Source: Ciona savignyi (lineage: Eukaryota > Chordata > Ascidiacea > Phlebobranchia > Cionidae). From it: 64,000 nt of DNA. The notes under the pieces were generated by a model. The model was not told the DNA's origin and ran no database searches. It was given only the letters and a program-made list of their open reading frames with translations. The position numbers were made by a program, and so were the translations under genes. Shown piece by piece: positions 1 through 10,997 of the stretch. The stretch is taken from contig CH002995.1 of NCBI GenBank assembly GCA_000149265.1, positions 1 through 64,000 of the forward strand, in the 5' to 3' direction. Positions within the stretch are counted from its first letter, which is position 1. Each line of letters starts with the position of its first letter.

Positions 1-897
1 TACCATCGTTTAGAGTGTGAAAGGTAGATGTTCATACATACCTCAAAGTGAATTCAGTCGAAAGTATAAGAGGAGTTAGGACTTTTTGAACATACACGGT
101 ATATCCAAAAAGACCTAACGTATTATTTTTATTTTCGCTGGTTTTCGTTCATTTAAACCATTTGCCCCCACATTTTGGTAATATCTATTTGCACCATCGA
201 TTAGAGGGTGAACTGTAGATGTTCATACATACATCAAAGTAAATTCAGTCGGAAGTATAAGAGGACTTACGACTAATTGAACATACACGGTATATCCAAA
301 AAGAACTAACGTCTTTTTTTTTATTTTCGCTGTTTTTTGTTAATTTAAACCATTTGCCCCCACATATTGTTAATGTCTATTTACACCATCGTTTAGAGGG
401 TGAAATGTAGATGTTCATACATACCTCAAAGTGAATTCAGTCGAAAGCCTTTTAACGTCTTTTTTTATTTTCGCTGGTTTTCATTCATTTAAACCATTTG
501 CCCCCACATGTTGGTAAAAACTGAACATACCATCGTTTAGAGGGTGAAATGTAGATGCTCATACATACCTCAAAGTGAATTCAGTCGGAAGTATAAGAGG
601 ACTTACGACTAATTGAACATACACGGTATATGCAAAATGACGTCATATATGTATTACTGTTCGCTGGTTTTCGTAAATTTAAACCATTTGCCCCCACATA
701 ATGGTAAAATCTGTTTGCACCATCGTTTAGAGGGTGAGCTGTAGATGTTCATACATACCTCAAAGTGAATTCAGTCGGAAGTATAAGAGGACTTACGACT
801 AATTGAACATACACGGTATATGCAAAATGACGTCATATGTATTACTGTTCGCTGGTTTTCGTAAATTTAAACCATTTGCCCCCACATATTGGTAATA
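1..897. repeat. ~190-bp tandem satellite, about 4.7 copies
   Basis: Monomers begin with (C/T)ACCATCG(T/A)TTAGAG at about 1, 192, 384, 528 and 718, giving spacings near 190 bp except a shortened unit of about 144 bp at 384-527. Each monomer carries ATGTTCATACATACCTCAAA, a variable T-rich block and ends with AAACCATTTGCCCCCACA. The two last units share a different 3' half (GACGTCATAT). The window edge cuts the array, so its full length is unknown. A decayed partial unit lies at about 1055-1120. Confidence 0.93.
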
Positions 898-1762
898 AAC
901 CTAGGGGGTTAACATAAGGGCAATCATCAGATCACCTTGCCTCCAATATTAGATTACCCGAACCCATTATTGCGCCGGGTTTAGGCAATATCCGTAATGT
1001 TCCTTGCCTAAGTATACAACCGTCGAGTTAGCGACCAGCTTCGAATCAGACCACTGTTGACGTCACATCTTTATTATTTTCACTGCTTTTCGTAAATTTA
1101 AAACCATTTCCCCCACACAAAACCTATACTGTAATTATACTGTAAATAAAATGACGTCGTCGCGAATTTTCACAAAATACTTATAATTTTTTATTTGGAA
1201 ACACTGGTAGCCTCATTTCGATCCCTGCTATCGGCTATTGCCTGCCTGCTTGATTTTCGAATCGCCTGCTGAGAATTGCCTGCTTGCTTGACCTAGGTCA
1301 GGTTGACTTACTTCACTCCGGAATCCACACCATCAAGCACCACTGTCTTGTTGGATAGATAGATACCTAGGTCAGAAGCAATATCATCCATGGTCATTAT
1401 TACTAATCAAACTCAGATTGCTTTTTTCGAAAAACGATTGCTTTCATATTAAAGACTTGTATTATCCTCGTGAAATGAATAGCACAGAACAGTCAGTGTG
1501 TTGTATTCAGATTTGGAAATATCTACTGAGCGATAAAGCTACTACTCTGTCTTCTACTACATCCAAAACTTTTAACTTACACATATTCCCCTTATAGTTT
1601 AACTGCTTACCCTTCCTTTGCACCTCAATGCAACGCCATCCTTAGTGCTGCTTTGCCGCATTTGTACCATATCTTCACCGCTGTAGAGAAGATGCTGAAC
1701 TATTATTAACCTGTGCTTTTGTCTCGCTAAGACAGAGATGCGATGACGTCATAACAGAAATA
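898..1762. other. non-coding spacer with one decayed satellite fragment
   Basis: No coding stretch I can support. The only recognisable part is a degenerate 3' half of the satellite monomer at about 1055-1120 (TTCGTAAATTTAAA and CCATTTCCCCCACAC). The rest shows no repeat or gene that I recognise. Confidence 0.6.
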
Positions 1763-2242
1763 CAGTGGAACCCCGCTTGGAGACCAACCACCTCAGTGCG
1801 GTCCCAAATAATTTACTATGGTAATGCATTGCATTATGTTTCAATAACGCGACCACCCCGGTTTTCAGACCAGGACCGCCATATTTTGGTCCAAAACTTT
1901 AAATTTGACTCCGCTTAAGTGACCACATGTGCTAAATAATTTGCCTTTGTCACCAAAATAACAAGGTTAAATTTCTTTTATGATTAAAAAACAATATTAT
2001 TAATATATGAGCGCACACACATAAAAATGTGGCAAACAGAACTGAATCCTGCAAGATAAACTTTAGTATTAAATTCATTCTGCAGTATCTGATAATACAA
2101 ATAATGGAATTTGGTGAAAATTTAGTTTAAGCTGCATGTGACGACAACTTGCTGCAAATAAAAATTCACTAACACGACCACCCCGCTAACGCGAGCGCTT
2201 GATCACGGTCCCATAGGTGGTCAGGTAAGCGGGATTCTACTG
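1763..2242. mobile_element. pogo/Tigger-type MITE, 480 bp
   Basis: The left end CAGTGGAACCCCGCTT and the right end, read on the other strand as CAGTAGAATCCCGCTT, are inverted copies with two mismatches. Similarity continues inward (ACCACCT, GGTCCCA, GACC). TA lies immediately outside both ends (1761-1762 and 2243-2244), the target duplication of Tc1/mariner and pogo elements. CAGTNGAACCCCGCTT is the family's usual terminus. There is no transposase inside, so it is non-autonomous. Confidence 0.9.
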
Positions 2243-2327
2243 TATTCATGAGTGACCTTGCGAACAACTTTTTCAATGCCTGGAATTCTGTAATCTCGCC
2301 ACCTAAAAACGGCTTTATTGCAATTGG

Positions 2328-2912
2328 CACGTGGACAAGAATTGGAGAAAAAAAATATCCAAGATGTTTCAAACCGAGAAACTCAAGCGTCTATTATGCA
2401 AATCTAAAAACGCTTACGAAACAGGGGAAGAAAAGTTTCGCAAGATGTTGCAAGAAGTATACACGAAGTGTTTGATGAGGCATCACCCGAATTTCTCGAA
2501 TACTTCCTGCCTGAATCACTGTGTTAGAAGAAGACAAGTACAAACTGTGGGCCTCGTGTTTCACAGTCGGTTCAATAGCAAACACCAATATGTATGTGGA
2601 GGATTTCCACAGAATTTTAAAATGTGTGTGTATATTTTGAAAAAAAGCAAAATAAACGGGTCGATAACCTCTTGGCGACCTTGTTAAAGTTTTCGCGCGA
2701 CAAATGCCTTAAAATCAAGTCACCGAATAGCGGAAATACGTATTAACGCCATAAACACGCAAGCACCATCCGTATCCGACGTGCAATGTTTTGCAGAAAA
2801 TGAATGGAAAGTCGGGGGCAAATCGGAGCACGAGTACTTTGTCAAAAAGATCAATCCACTTGAGTCACATCACACATCCTGACTTCTTAATTCATGCTGT
2901 AGCATTAATTGG
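2328..2912 (+). pseudogene. MULE-like transposase relic (C-terminal part with SWIM remnant)
   Basis: Reading across at least three frameshifts shows conserved blocks in the right order: HVDKNWRKKISKM, a segment with FRKMLQEV, EFLEYFL, KLWASCF followed by NTNMYVEDFHRILK, then NKRVDNLLATLLKFSRDK, an NEWKV block, and HPDFLIHAVA. This order matches the C-terminal half of mutator-like (MULE) transposases of invertebrates. In them the last part is the SWIM zinc-binding region. Here the CxC and second cysteine-histidine pair are largely missing, so the finger is broken. The catalytic DDE core is absent upstream, where the pogo MITE ends 86 bp away. This is a dead fragment. The block order is seen directly; the family call is from recall of related proteins. 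Confidence 0.62.
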
Positions 2913-5875
2913 TACAAAGCTACACGGTTGTCAATATTTGGATAAAAATCACTGAAATAGATTATTAGACTGGTAAGTAACACACCTAAAGAATACAGTA
3001 GGTTTTATGTGCTCAGGGTAGATTGCCTTGTTGATAATTTTAATTTATGTTTCCATTAGTAAATACTCGCAAAAAAAGAGATGAAACTCCCTCTAAACCT
3101 GGTTGGTACCGGAAACACAAATGTGCCACCAACTCAGAAAAGTAGCTCTGTACCCAGTCTGAAAATTAATGCTGGACCATGCCGGGTTTTAAGCAGCCAC
3201 ATGATTATTTCTTACACCTGCACCTGGCGATAGTTAGAGGCCCATGGTTATATGCCCGCCGTATCCCACGAAATGTTACATCGGCGGCCCATGCAAAGTG
3301 AACTTAAGGTTTTTCCCAGATAACCTAGTTTGCGCCGTGTTTCTGTACCTTCCTCGGCATATTATAAGGGAACCACCCATCCATGTCTAGAATACGCTTC
3401 TTCATACCATGCGGGTAATGACATTTTATTAAAATCCCGAAAGAACAATTATTTACAAAATTACAAATAACCATGGCTAGCTAGCTAGCTATTCGCCGAT
3501 TCCTCTAAATACCCAGCCCAGTGTGTCAGAGTTAGGGTCTGGGTTTTAAGTGTGCCCACCCACAATGGCCAGCCACACTGCCCACACTGGGAGTCACCCA
3601 GCTATTCGCTATCAACGCTTAATACAGACACAATGGTATCAGATTCAGTTATTGTTTACATTGCGCCGGTGTCGGTCTTCTTGCGTATCTACCGCCGTCC
3701 AAATCCGGTACTCTTGAAAAACTCGCACCACTTCCACAGCTTCGGATTTTACATCAGAGAAATTTGATGAGAATGCCAGTACATATATGAAAAAATAAAA
3801 TAAGGTATTATTTAGGCCCGCCTAGGATTAGTTTCCAGTTTCAGTTATACCACAACCCGTATATCATGGACCTATATTTTACTTACCTAGTAAAATACCA
3901 TACAAAGGGTGTGGTCTTTGAAACTTTTCTTAGTAGCTTTACGGCCGTGTCCCAAGCCAAACCACGAAGATTAAATCGCCAACGACTAGACTACGTCATG
4001 AAGGATCTAATAAACGCGCGAACGGTGCTGCTCCTTAGTGACGACCTGTCTACAAAACAAGCCAGCCAGGGTCTCGTGATTCCAACAACAAAGGTCTCGT
4101 GGTGGTGGAACAAAGTTGTCAATTTTAGATTCTGATGTTGTTGGTATGTTTGCCTTCTTGGTACAGCGTTTATAATTTTCTAAGAAATAGGTTTAGTTCA
4201 ACGTTATGCAATATATCATTATTTATTTAAAATGTCACTTTTCAGTAGTTGCACGAACACGTCATTTAATGGATTTGTATTTGAATTTAAAGATTAAGTA
4301 GGTGGTGCGAAAACTTACACCAAAAACATCCTTTCTTACTAATTCCAAATCAACCACTATTAATGTACTAACAATTTTACCCGAAGATCTAGTAAAACCC
4401 ACGTCTGGTATTTTCTTTAGGCTACAATTATCCACAATTACTTTGGAAAGCCCGTGATTCGGGTATTTTTCAAGTTATGTCCGATCAAAGAGAAACAATG
4501 ACGTAACAATTGACTCTTCTGATTTTTGTTTCGTACAGAGTCATGCTTCAATGCAAATAAGGAGTATACTTATTTCCCCGCATTGTTTTAAGTAACGTCA
4601 GAAGTAAAAGAAATTTTGGGTTGTTTAGCAGTAGCTATATGTTTATTTATATCGGTATTACTTTACCGGTAAGCTTAATTAGCCGACACTGTCCAGTTAG
4701 TTGCGTAATGTATGCCTATATTTTAAACTACCGGTACCTTATGCCCATTGCAGGGTTACCGAAGGTATTTCAGTGTATTGTATAGGATTGATCTATTTAT
4801 TGTTTTTAGTTTAACCTAATGTACTAGATTCAGGGTTTACATGATTTCGATAAATGTCTTGCCGAGGAATAAAACCAACTAGCAGGTTTTGATGCAATAA
4901 CATTTAAGCTGAAAGCCTTCAACCAAGCTAGGCAGCCTAATGAATTAAATGTAGTAAGTAAGCAGATGACCAGTGGCCACATTAACAAACTGTACACCGC
5001 AGGTATTTGTTAAAGTGTATAATATATACAACCTTAACAAAATGGCCAAACTTTGATGTATGCCATATTGCAGTAGCAGATCACCTGAGTTTAGTTTGTT
5101 CAGAGTGCAAAAATTGTTCTGGGTTTCGACAAGACCCATATATAAAGAATTTGTTTAAACGAGATGCTGTGACAATTTGTTTTCGGCAAAGTACCAGCTA
5201 ACTTTACAAAAAAATTGTGCAGTCAATAATTTTTTAAAAAATGAGGAGTGTGTTGTAAATTTATAAAATATAATCATGAACAAACTACACAATCTAATCA
5301 TAATTACAATTTAAGTCAGTCAAAAGTATTTATTTTATTGGTCACCCCTTGGTCATTTCATATTATAGAGGGAAATCGTTAAGAACTTTGTGTTAGAGCT
5401 GTTCCTTCCATGAATTTATCACGTAAAACATTTTCGAATGTCACAAAAAAGCGTCCCTCCTGAAAACAGGTCATTGACCACTACCATGCGACATGCAAAC
5501 TTCGAACAGTTGAAATCTGCAGCTGTGCCGAAAGAATGGCTTAAAGTGTGTTTCTTGCTGATGAAAGATAGGCTAAGTATCAGGTTGATATTTTGCCAAA
5601 TTTTTCCATCAATGCAAGTTTTTATGGTTGGTGAGCTTCTAATACAAGTTTTGTATGCGGGCTTGATGTACAACCGCATTCAACTGTAAGCCAACTACTG
5701 AATGCGGTAAAGGTGGAAGTTTGGCAGCCAAAGCTGTTTGTTCCCCACTATATCACCAAAGTGGCAGATTTACATAGTCCTGATATGAAACGGTAAGCAA
5801 GGTAATGTAAATTATCGCTATATTTTAATAAGGAACACATATGTGAGCGATCCCTCAAATTTGTTTTGTGTAAAC
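2913..5875. other. no supported gene
   Basis: Only short unconserved open frames occur (for example 89 codons at 3866-4135), none with a motif, plausible splice context or codon signature. A short CTAG run sits at 3477-3490 and TACCGGTA words near 4664 and 4729. 5438-5689 has an 83-codon frame just upstream of the hAT relic and could be its decayed N-terminal part, but I see no motif. Confidence 0.5.
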
Positions 5876-6286
5876 GTGCAAACGCTTCTGTCATATCTTC
5901 CAACATCTTGTCGGACAGGCGTACGACGGAGCCGCTACTATGGGCGGTTGTTACAGTGGTGTGGCGACCCGCATTATTGCTGAAAATCCAAAGGCGGTAT
6001 ATGTGCAATTGCTTTGCACACCGATTTAATCTGGTTATACATGCTGGCTTGCAAGAGACGACGCCCTTCGCACATTCTTAGACATACAAATACCATTGCT
6101 GTCCACACTTTCGCGTCTTCAGAGGGGGTTGATGACATTGGCGATCCCAGTTCTAGGCATAAAGCACAATTGTTTTATCAATACTTTGGGTCTTTGGATA
6201 CAGTTGTTACCGCCTTATCGATGCGTCACATCCTTTCAATGACCACACCGCTTCATACTGAGTTGCAGCGACCAGATCTAGACCTT
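5876..6286 (+). pseudogene. hAT-type transposase relic (DUF4371 / ZMYM1-like)
   Basis: The translation shows LVGQAYDGAATMGG followed by YSGVATRIIAENPKAVYV. After a frameshift near 6005 comes CFAHRFNLVIHAGLQE, and further downstream ILSMTTPLHTELQRPDLDLL. This is the signature of the catalytic domain of DUF4371/ZMYM1-like hAT transposases: GQxYDGAxxMxG with the second catalytic Asp, then the C/H-x2-H-x-LNLV motif. The frame stops abruptly at the TTAA where the Kolobok-type element begins. The rest of the gene does not reappear on the far side, which holds a different gene on the other strand. Confidence 0.75.
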
Positions 6287-7339
6287 TTAAAGGGGAACTG
6301 AAGTCGATTTTAAGAATATCTTAATAAGTGAAAAAAAATACGCTGATTTCAATGTTTTGTTAAAGAGTTATATGAGCAAATATGCATTTTTCATTTTATG
6401 TTAGGGGATTTCCCGTATTACGTCATTGACGTTGTTGAGATTTCGTGCCTATATGCATGTTGTACACAATCATGTGCCAGTTTAGAGGTGAATTAGTAAC
6501 AGAAGCGCCTGCAGGAGCGTTGTATTTTCGTTTTTTTTATAGAGACTTATAGCATAACACTTGTCATATAGCCTTACTGAACCAATGTACATGGTGACAG
6601 CTTACTTTAAGTTCGGTCATTAAGGCCTGCCTGCACGGTCCCGGACCTAAGCTGAATGCTGAGGTATACAGGTCTCGTATTTCAATGACTTTAGAATAAT
6701 AAGTCTTAGCAATCAGCCAATCATAGAAGTGAAGACAGAACAAGAATAACTAGAACAGGAGGCAGTAAACTGTAACTGCCAGCAATTTATAGAAATAAAC
6801 CAGTCATCAATCAAAGATCAGACTATGCGGTGGGAACAGCCTATTTCTTTCATGATTGTTGCTTTTCAATATATAGCCATAATCTGCAACGTAGACTAGC
6901 AATGTTATTATCAACCCCTAGGCTACAAACTGAAAGTGTGAGAGATTTGGTATACATATGCATAGAAGTTTTAACAAATTTATTTTGTTTTCTTCATTTC
7001 TAGAGTAAATTTAAGTTAATGTTGTAACACTAAAATGGATGACAGTTTTCAGCATTCTTGCATGGATGAAAGAATTTTATTGTACACAATAAAACAACAC
7101 AAATTCAGTCATATGCGTTTAAACCAAAGAAAACGTCTGAAAATATCTCTGAAGATGCAAGCCGCATAAAAGAAAAATTTAATTAGAAACATTACCTATT
7201 GACATGACTTGGTGCCGTTGCAAAAACTGTATTATTATGGACACACCGCAAGAATGTTTATGCTGCATGAATGTACATGCATTTGTGCACAAAATTACGC
7301 CAGACTGGACTTGCATTACTAAAAGCACTTAAATTTCAA

Positions 7340-7745
7340 TTATCTGCTTGGATAAAGAAGTTCTTGAAGTTGCACTTGATGTACTGGGTTGATCACTAAA
7401 TCATAATCAGAATAATTAATAATTGTTGGAACTGTATTTTTCACCAAGCGGTTTGTTTTCATCATCTTAGCCACTCCATTGGAGTCAAATACAATTTTAC
7501 TATGATAATCCTTGTCACAAATATGTGCACTACACACTGCGGTTCTTTTTTCAGGTAGTTTAAAACGCTTGCATTGTTGTATCCATTGCTTTATCCGTTT
7601 TTTTGTCGTTGTAAGAAAATCGATGAAAGAGCACAGGTGGATTGGAATTTCGTTTGCTGTAATAGGAATGAATTTGTACCTACCGAAGCAAAACAGTATG
7701 CTCAATCACTCTTCCTTACTTCTCAGTGGCTTAACTTTAGGCATT
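7340..7745 (-). pseudogene. THAP zinc-finger domain relic
   Basis: On the minus strand a start-like MPKVKPL precedes YCFASVGTNSF (the Cys pair region with one Cys lost) and, in a shifted frame, LFHRFS. Then, in the 121-codon frame, come KKRIKQWIQQCKRF, AVCSAHICDKDY and RLVKNTVPTI. These correspond to the THAP pattern: C2-C near the start, FHRFP, a W, C-x2-H, and the closing AVPT box. At least two frameshifts separate the pieces. It is the N-terminal DNA-binding domain of the Kolobok-type transposase; the catalytic part that should follow is deleted. The domain would have bound the element's own ends. Confidence 0.7.
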
Positions 7746-8092
7746 TTACAATATCTAATAAAAAGAACTAAAATTGGAAAAGTGTGTAGTTAAGTAGAGA
7801 GATCTATTATATATATTCTTCATTCTGAGTGCTTGCTGTGTACTTATTGTCGGACTACACATCGGCTACTGTGGATTAACTGGTTTATGCAAGAAGTGGT
7901 ATTCTCAACCAGTAGGCTAATGTTCAGTTTCAATAACAGCAGACATTAAATGCACGACATACACAACAGGAAAACATTATACAAACAGCCAAGGTAAACC
8001 ATGAAAGAAATAGGCTTTTCCCACCGCATAGTCTAAGCCTTTGCTTGATGGCTGGTTTATTTCTATAAATTGCTGGCAGTTACAGTTTAATG

Positions 8093-10505
8093 CAGTGGTT
8101 CTCAAACTTTTCTAGCTCGTGGCACACTAAGAAAATTCTAAAAAAAATTGCGGCACACTTGAACAAAACAAATTGAATCAAGGAATTTTATTCAGCAAAT
8201 TTTAATGAAATTTAATGTGATGGGTGTGCTTGTCGTTTGGCACAAATAAGTTCGAAGCGAGGTTCCATCTTTGACAAACACAACCGCATTTCGTCGTAGT
8301 AGTCTTTCTCGTTTTTTGCTTTTAATCTCTGTTAGTGCCGAAAATCCGAATTCACAGAGCCACGAGGATGCAAATGGCAGAATTATTTTTAAGGCTTTGA
8401 TACCGATCGATGAATAGGTTTTGTATACAGATATCCAAAACTCGTCTAAATTTTTTTAGGAAAATAGTCCTTAAAAAAACGGGTCATTTTTCAAATCGAT
8501 GAGCTGCTCTGCTCTTCTTCGGTAGTAAGATTGATTAAATTATTGACTCCAAATGGGTTAACTACCCAACCAAATTGCTTTACAGCAATATTAGGAAAGT
8601 AATTTTGGAGTGAAAGCTGTAGTCCAGACAATGTGTTTATGATTTCTGGCAAAATGCTGTCTTTTATTGGAGATTTGTCGACAGCGGGGAACTATTAAAG
8701 TTGTTGTTTGACACTTTAGTTTTCCACAACGTCAGCTTTTCATGAAAAGATTGTAGTTTCGATGTGGCTGTAATAATGTTTTCTGACGGTCCTTGAAGAC
8801 TGGAATTCAAATTGTTCAGTTTGTCAAATACGTCAGAAAGGAACAAAACTTTTACCCACCAACCTTCGTCCTGAAGAAAACATGCAAAGTCTTTCTTCTT
8901 TTCTTCTCCCATGAAGGAAACAACTTGACATTTTAAATTAACCGAGCGTTTTAACACCTTTCCTTTTGAAAGCCAACGAACCTCAGTATGATACAGCAAA
9001 CATTCATACTCGGAATCCATGGCTTTGCAAAGTTGAGAAAAAAGTCGACTTTGTAACGGCCGGGATTTAATGAAATTTACAACTTGGGTCACTTGGTTCA
9101 TCACGACCTTTAAATCTTCAGGCAACGATTTGGCCACGAGCGCTTCTCTGTGAATCAATCATACAGTGCACAATTACCACATTTGGATTTTTTTGTAGCA
9201 CAAACGCAACAAATCCTTTGTGTTTTCCTTGCATCGAAGGACAACCGTCAGTACAAACGCTCACACAGTTACTCCACTCTAACTTGGAAAGCAAAACGTT
9301 TTCATCAACCAATTTAAACATATCCTCTCCTCTGGTTGTGCCTTCTAATTGTTTGCAAAACAAGCATTCATTTACCAATTTTGAATTCTTTGCGAATCGA
9401 ATAAAAATACAAGCAGATGGGCTTTTCCAGATCTGTCAGTTGATTCGTCAGCTTGTAAAGACCACAACACAGAAAGTTCATCTTTTTTGGCAACAAAATG
9501 TTCACGAACTTGATCTTTTAAATCCGAGGACAAATCCTGTATCCTCCGTGACATTGTATCATTTGACAGTGGAACTCTGATAACTTTTTTGGCGGCAGCA
9601 GTTCCGAGCATTTCTTCGACAACAATGGCTAAGCTATTGCAGGTGCGATAATGGATTCTGCGTCAGTGTGTGCCTTTTTACGTTTTGCCAATAGATTTGC
9701 TACTTTGTAGCTCGCAATCAATCCTTTTTCCGGCAGTTTGAGGTAGCCATTAATTTCTTAGCCTGTTTGTTTGTTTGTGACATCAGATTCACAAAGTAAT
9801 TTTTGGATTTATTTTTTAACGTGGGGTGATTAGTATTGAAGTGCCTCGCGAGCTTGCTTGGAACCAGTGCTTCATTTGACAAGGCAGTATTGCAGATGAT
9901 ACAAAAAGGCTGTTGGTTATCTTCCGGTCCTGAGGCAACAAACCCGAACTGAATATATTCTTCTTTATATTTTCGCTTGTTGCACTTCTGCTGAACTGTC
10001 GGAGTCTCTTTCTGCTTTGCTCTACCGCTACTTTTTTTCTCAAAATCTATATTTAAAATTTGATATGCAACTGAGTACTAAATATTAACAACTGAGTACT
10101 AAATAAAAGTTTGAATGGGATCCAATAACTAAAGTTTGCTAATGGAATAATCCTTATTAATAAAATGGTTTCTCTCTTTTCATCTAGGTAGCTTTCCTGC
10201 TGCTTAACTCAGCGTGCAGGACAAAATGTCATGCATGTGTTAAAAAACAGATTAATACATCACACTGAACAATGAATTGTGTTTATGACATTACAATCAC
10301 ACTTAATTCGTCGCTACACATAGCAATACTGTCTACTCTAGTTGCTACTAAACTAGGATAAATACACTTAGTTTACACTTCTGTGCATTAAAGTCGCGTA
10401 TGCCCAATTTTCCCACTCGTAACACAAAATTCCAAAAAGTTTCGCGGCACACCTGAGAATCTCAGACGGCACACTGTGCCGCGGCACACAGTTTGAGAAA
10501 CACTG
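8093..10505. mobile_element. hAT element (Buster/ZBED5-FAM200-like), complete with 8-bp duplication
   Basis: The left terminus CAGTGGTTCTCAAACTTT and right terminus, read inward as CAGTGTTTCTCAAACT, are inverted copies. GTTTAATG is duplicated exactly outside them (8085-8092 and 10506-10513). The 8-bp duplication and CAGNGGTTCTCAAAC end are diagnostic of hAT elements. Subterminal CGGCACAC/GTGGCACAC repeats occur on both sides. The 2413-bp element carries a minus-strand transposase relic and lies inside the right inverted repeat of the Kolobok-type element, so it is the younger of the two. Confidence 0.95.
8230..10043 (-). pseudogene. hAT transposase, ZBED5/FAM200-like, frameshifted
   Basis: Order on the minus strand: a BED zinc finger (CNKRKYKEEYIQFGF, then CIICN, then KLARHFNTNHP), a region with LSNDTMSRRIQDLSSDL, then ALQADESTD/SWSLQADESTD holding the first catalytic Asp and SVCTDGCPSMQG with the second. 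Next come SLPEDLKVVMNQVTQVVNFIKSRPL with HTEVRWLSKGKVLKR, and finally WLCEFGFSALTEIKSKKRERL, the hAT dimerisation motif. All blocks match the transposase family that gave rise to vertebrate ZBED5 and FAM200. At least four frame changes and several stops interrupt it (pieces near 10043-9816, 9611-9372, 9378-9118, 9158-8664 and 8430-8230). The protein would bind the CAGTGGTT ends; this copy cannot make it. Confidence 0.85.
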
Positions 10506-10997
10506 GTTTAATGCATTCTGTTCTAGTTTTCTTGTTCTGTCTTCACTTTTATGATTTATAATATAAATTGCTAAGACTTATTATTCTAAAGTCATTTAAA
10601 TACGAGACCTGTGTATACCTTAGCATTCAGCTTAGGTCCAGGACCGTGTAGGCCTTAATGACCGCGCTTAAAGTAAGTCACCATGTACATTCAGTAAGGC
10701 TATATATGACAAGTGTTATGCTAAGTCTTCATAAAAAACGAAAATACAACGCTCCTGCAGGCGCTTCTGTTACTAATTCACCTCTAAACTGGCACATGAT
10801 TGTATACAATGCATATAGGCACGAAATCTCAACAACGTCAATGACGTAATACGGGAAATCCCCTAACATAAAATGAAATGCATATTTGCTCATTACTCTT
10901 TAACAAAAAAATATTGGAAGAAACTGATTTGATTTTTGAAATCAGCGTATTTTTTTCCAGTTATTAAGATATTCTTAAAATCGACTTCAGTTCCCCT

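Larger units (their letters stand above)
6291..10997. mobile_element. Kolobok-type DNA transposon with long inverted repeats, carrying a nested hAT
   Basis: The left end AGGGGAACTGAAGTCGATTT and the right end are exact inverted copies. TTAA lies directly outside both (6287-6290 and 10998-11001). The inverted similarity runs for roughly 550 bp on each side: 6291-~6850 pairs with ~10514-10997 plus ~8015-8084, because the right arm is split by the hAT at 8093-10505. Removing the hAT leaves an element of about 2.3 kb with a short unique centre holding a THAP-domain relic. TTAA duplication plus a THAP transposase are the hallmarks of the Kolobok superfamily. PiggyBac also uses TTAA but has no THAP domain. 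No catalytic core is visible, so this is a defective copy. Confidence 0.82.

Noticed and set aside
3866..4135. 89-codon frame with basic middle
   Set aside because: No recognisable domain or neighbouring exon.
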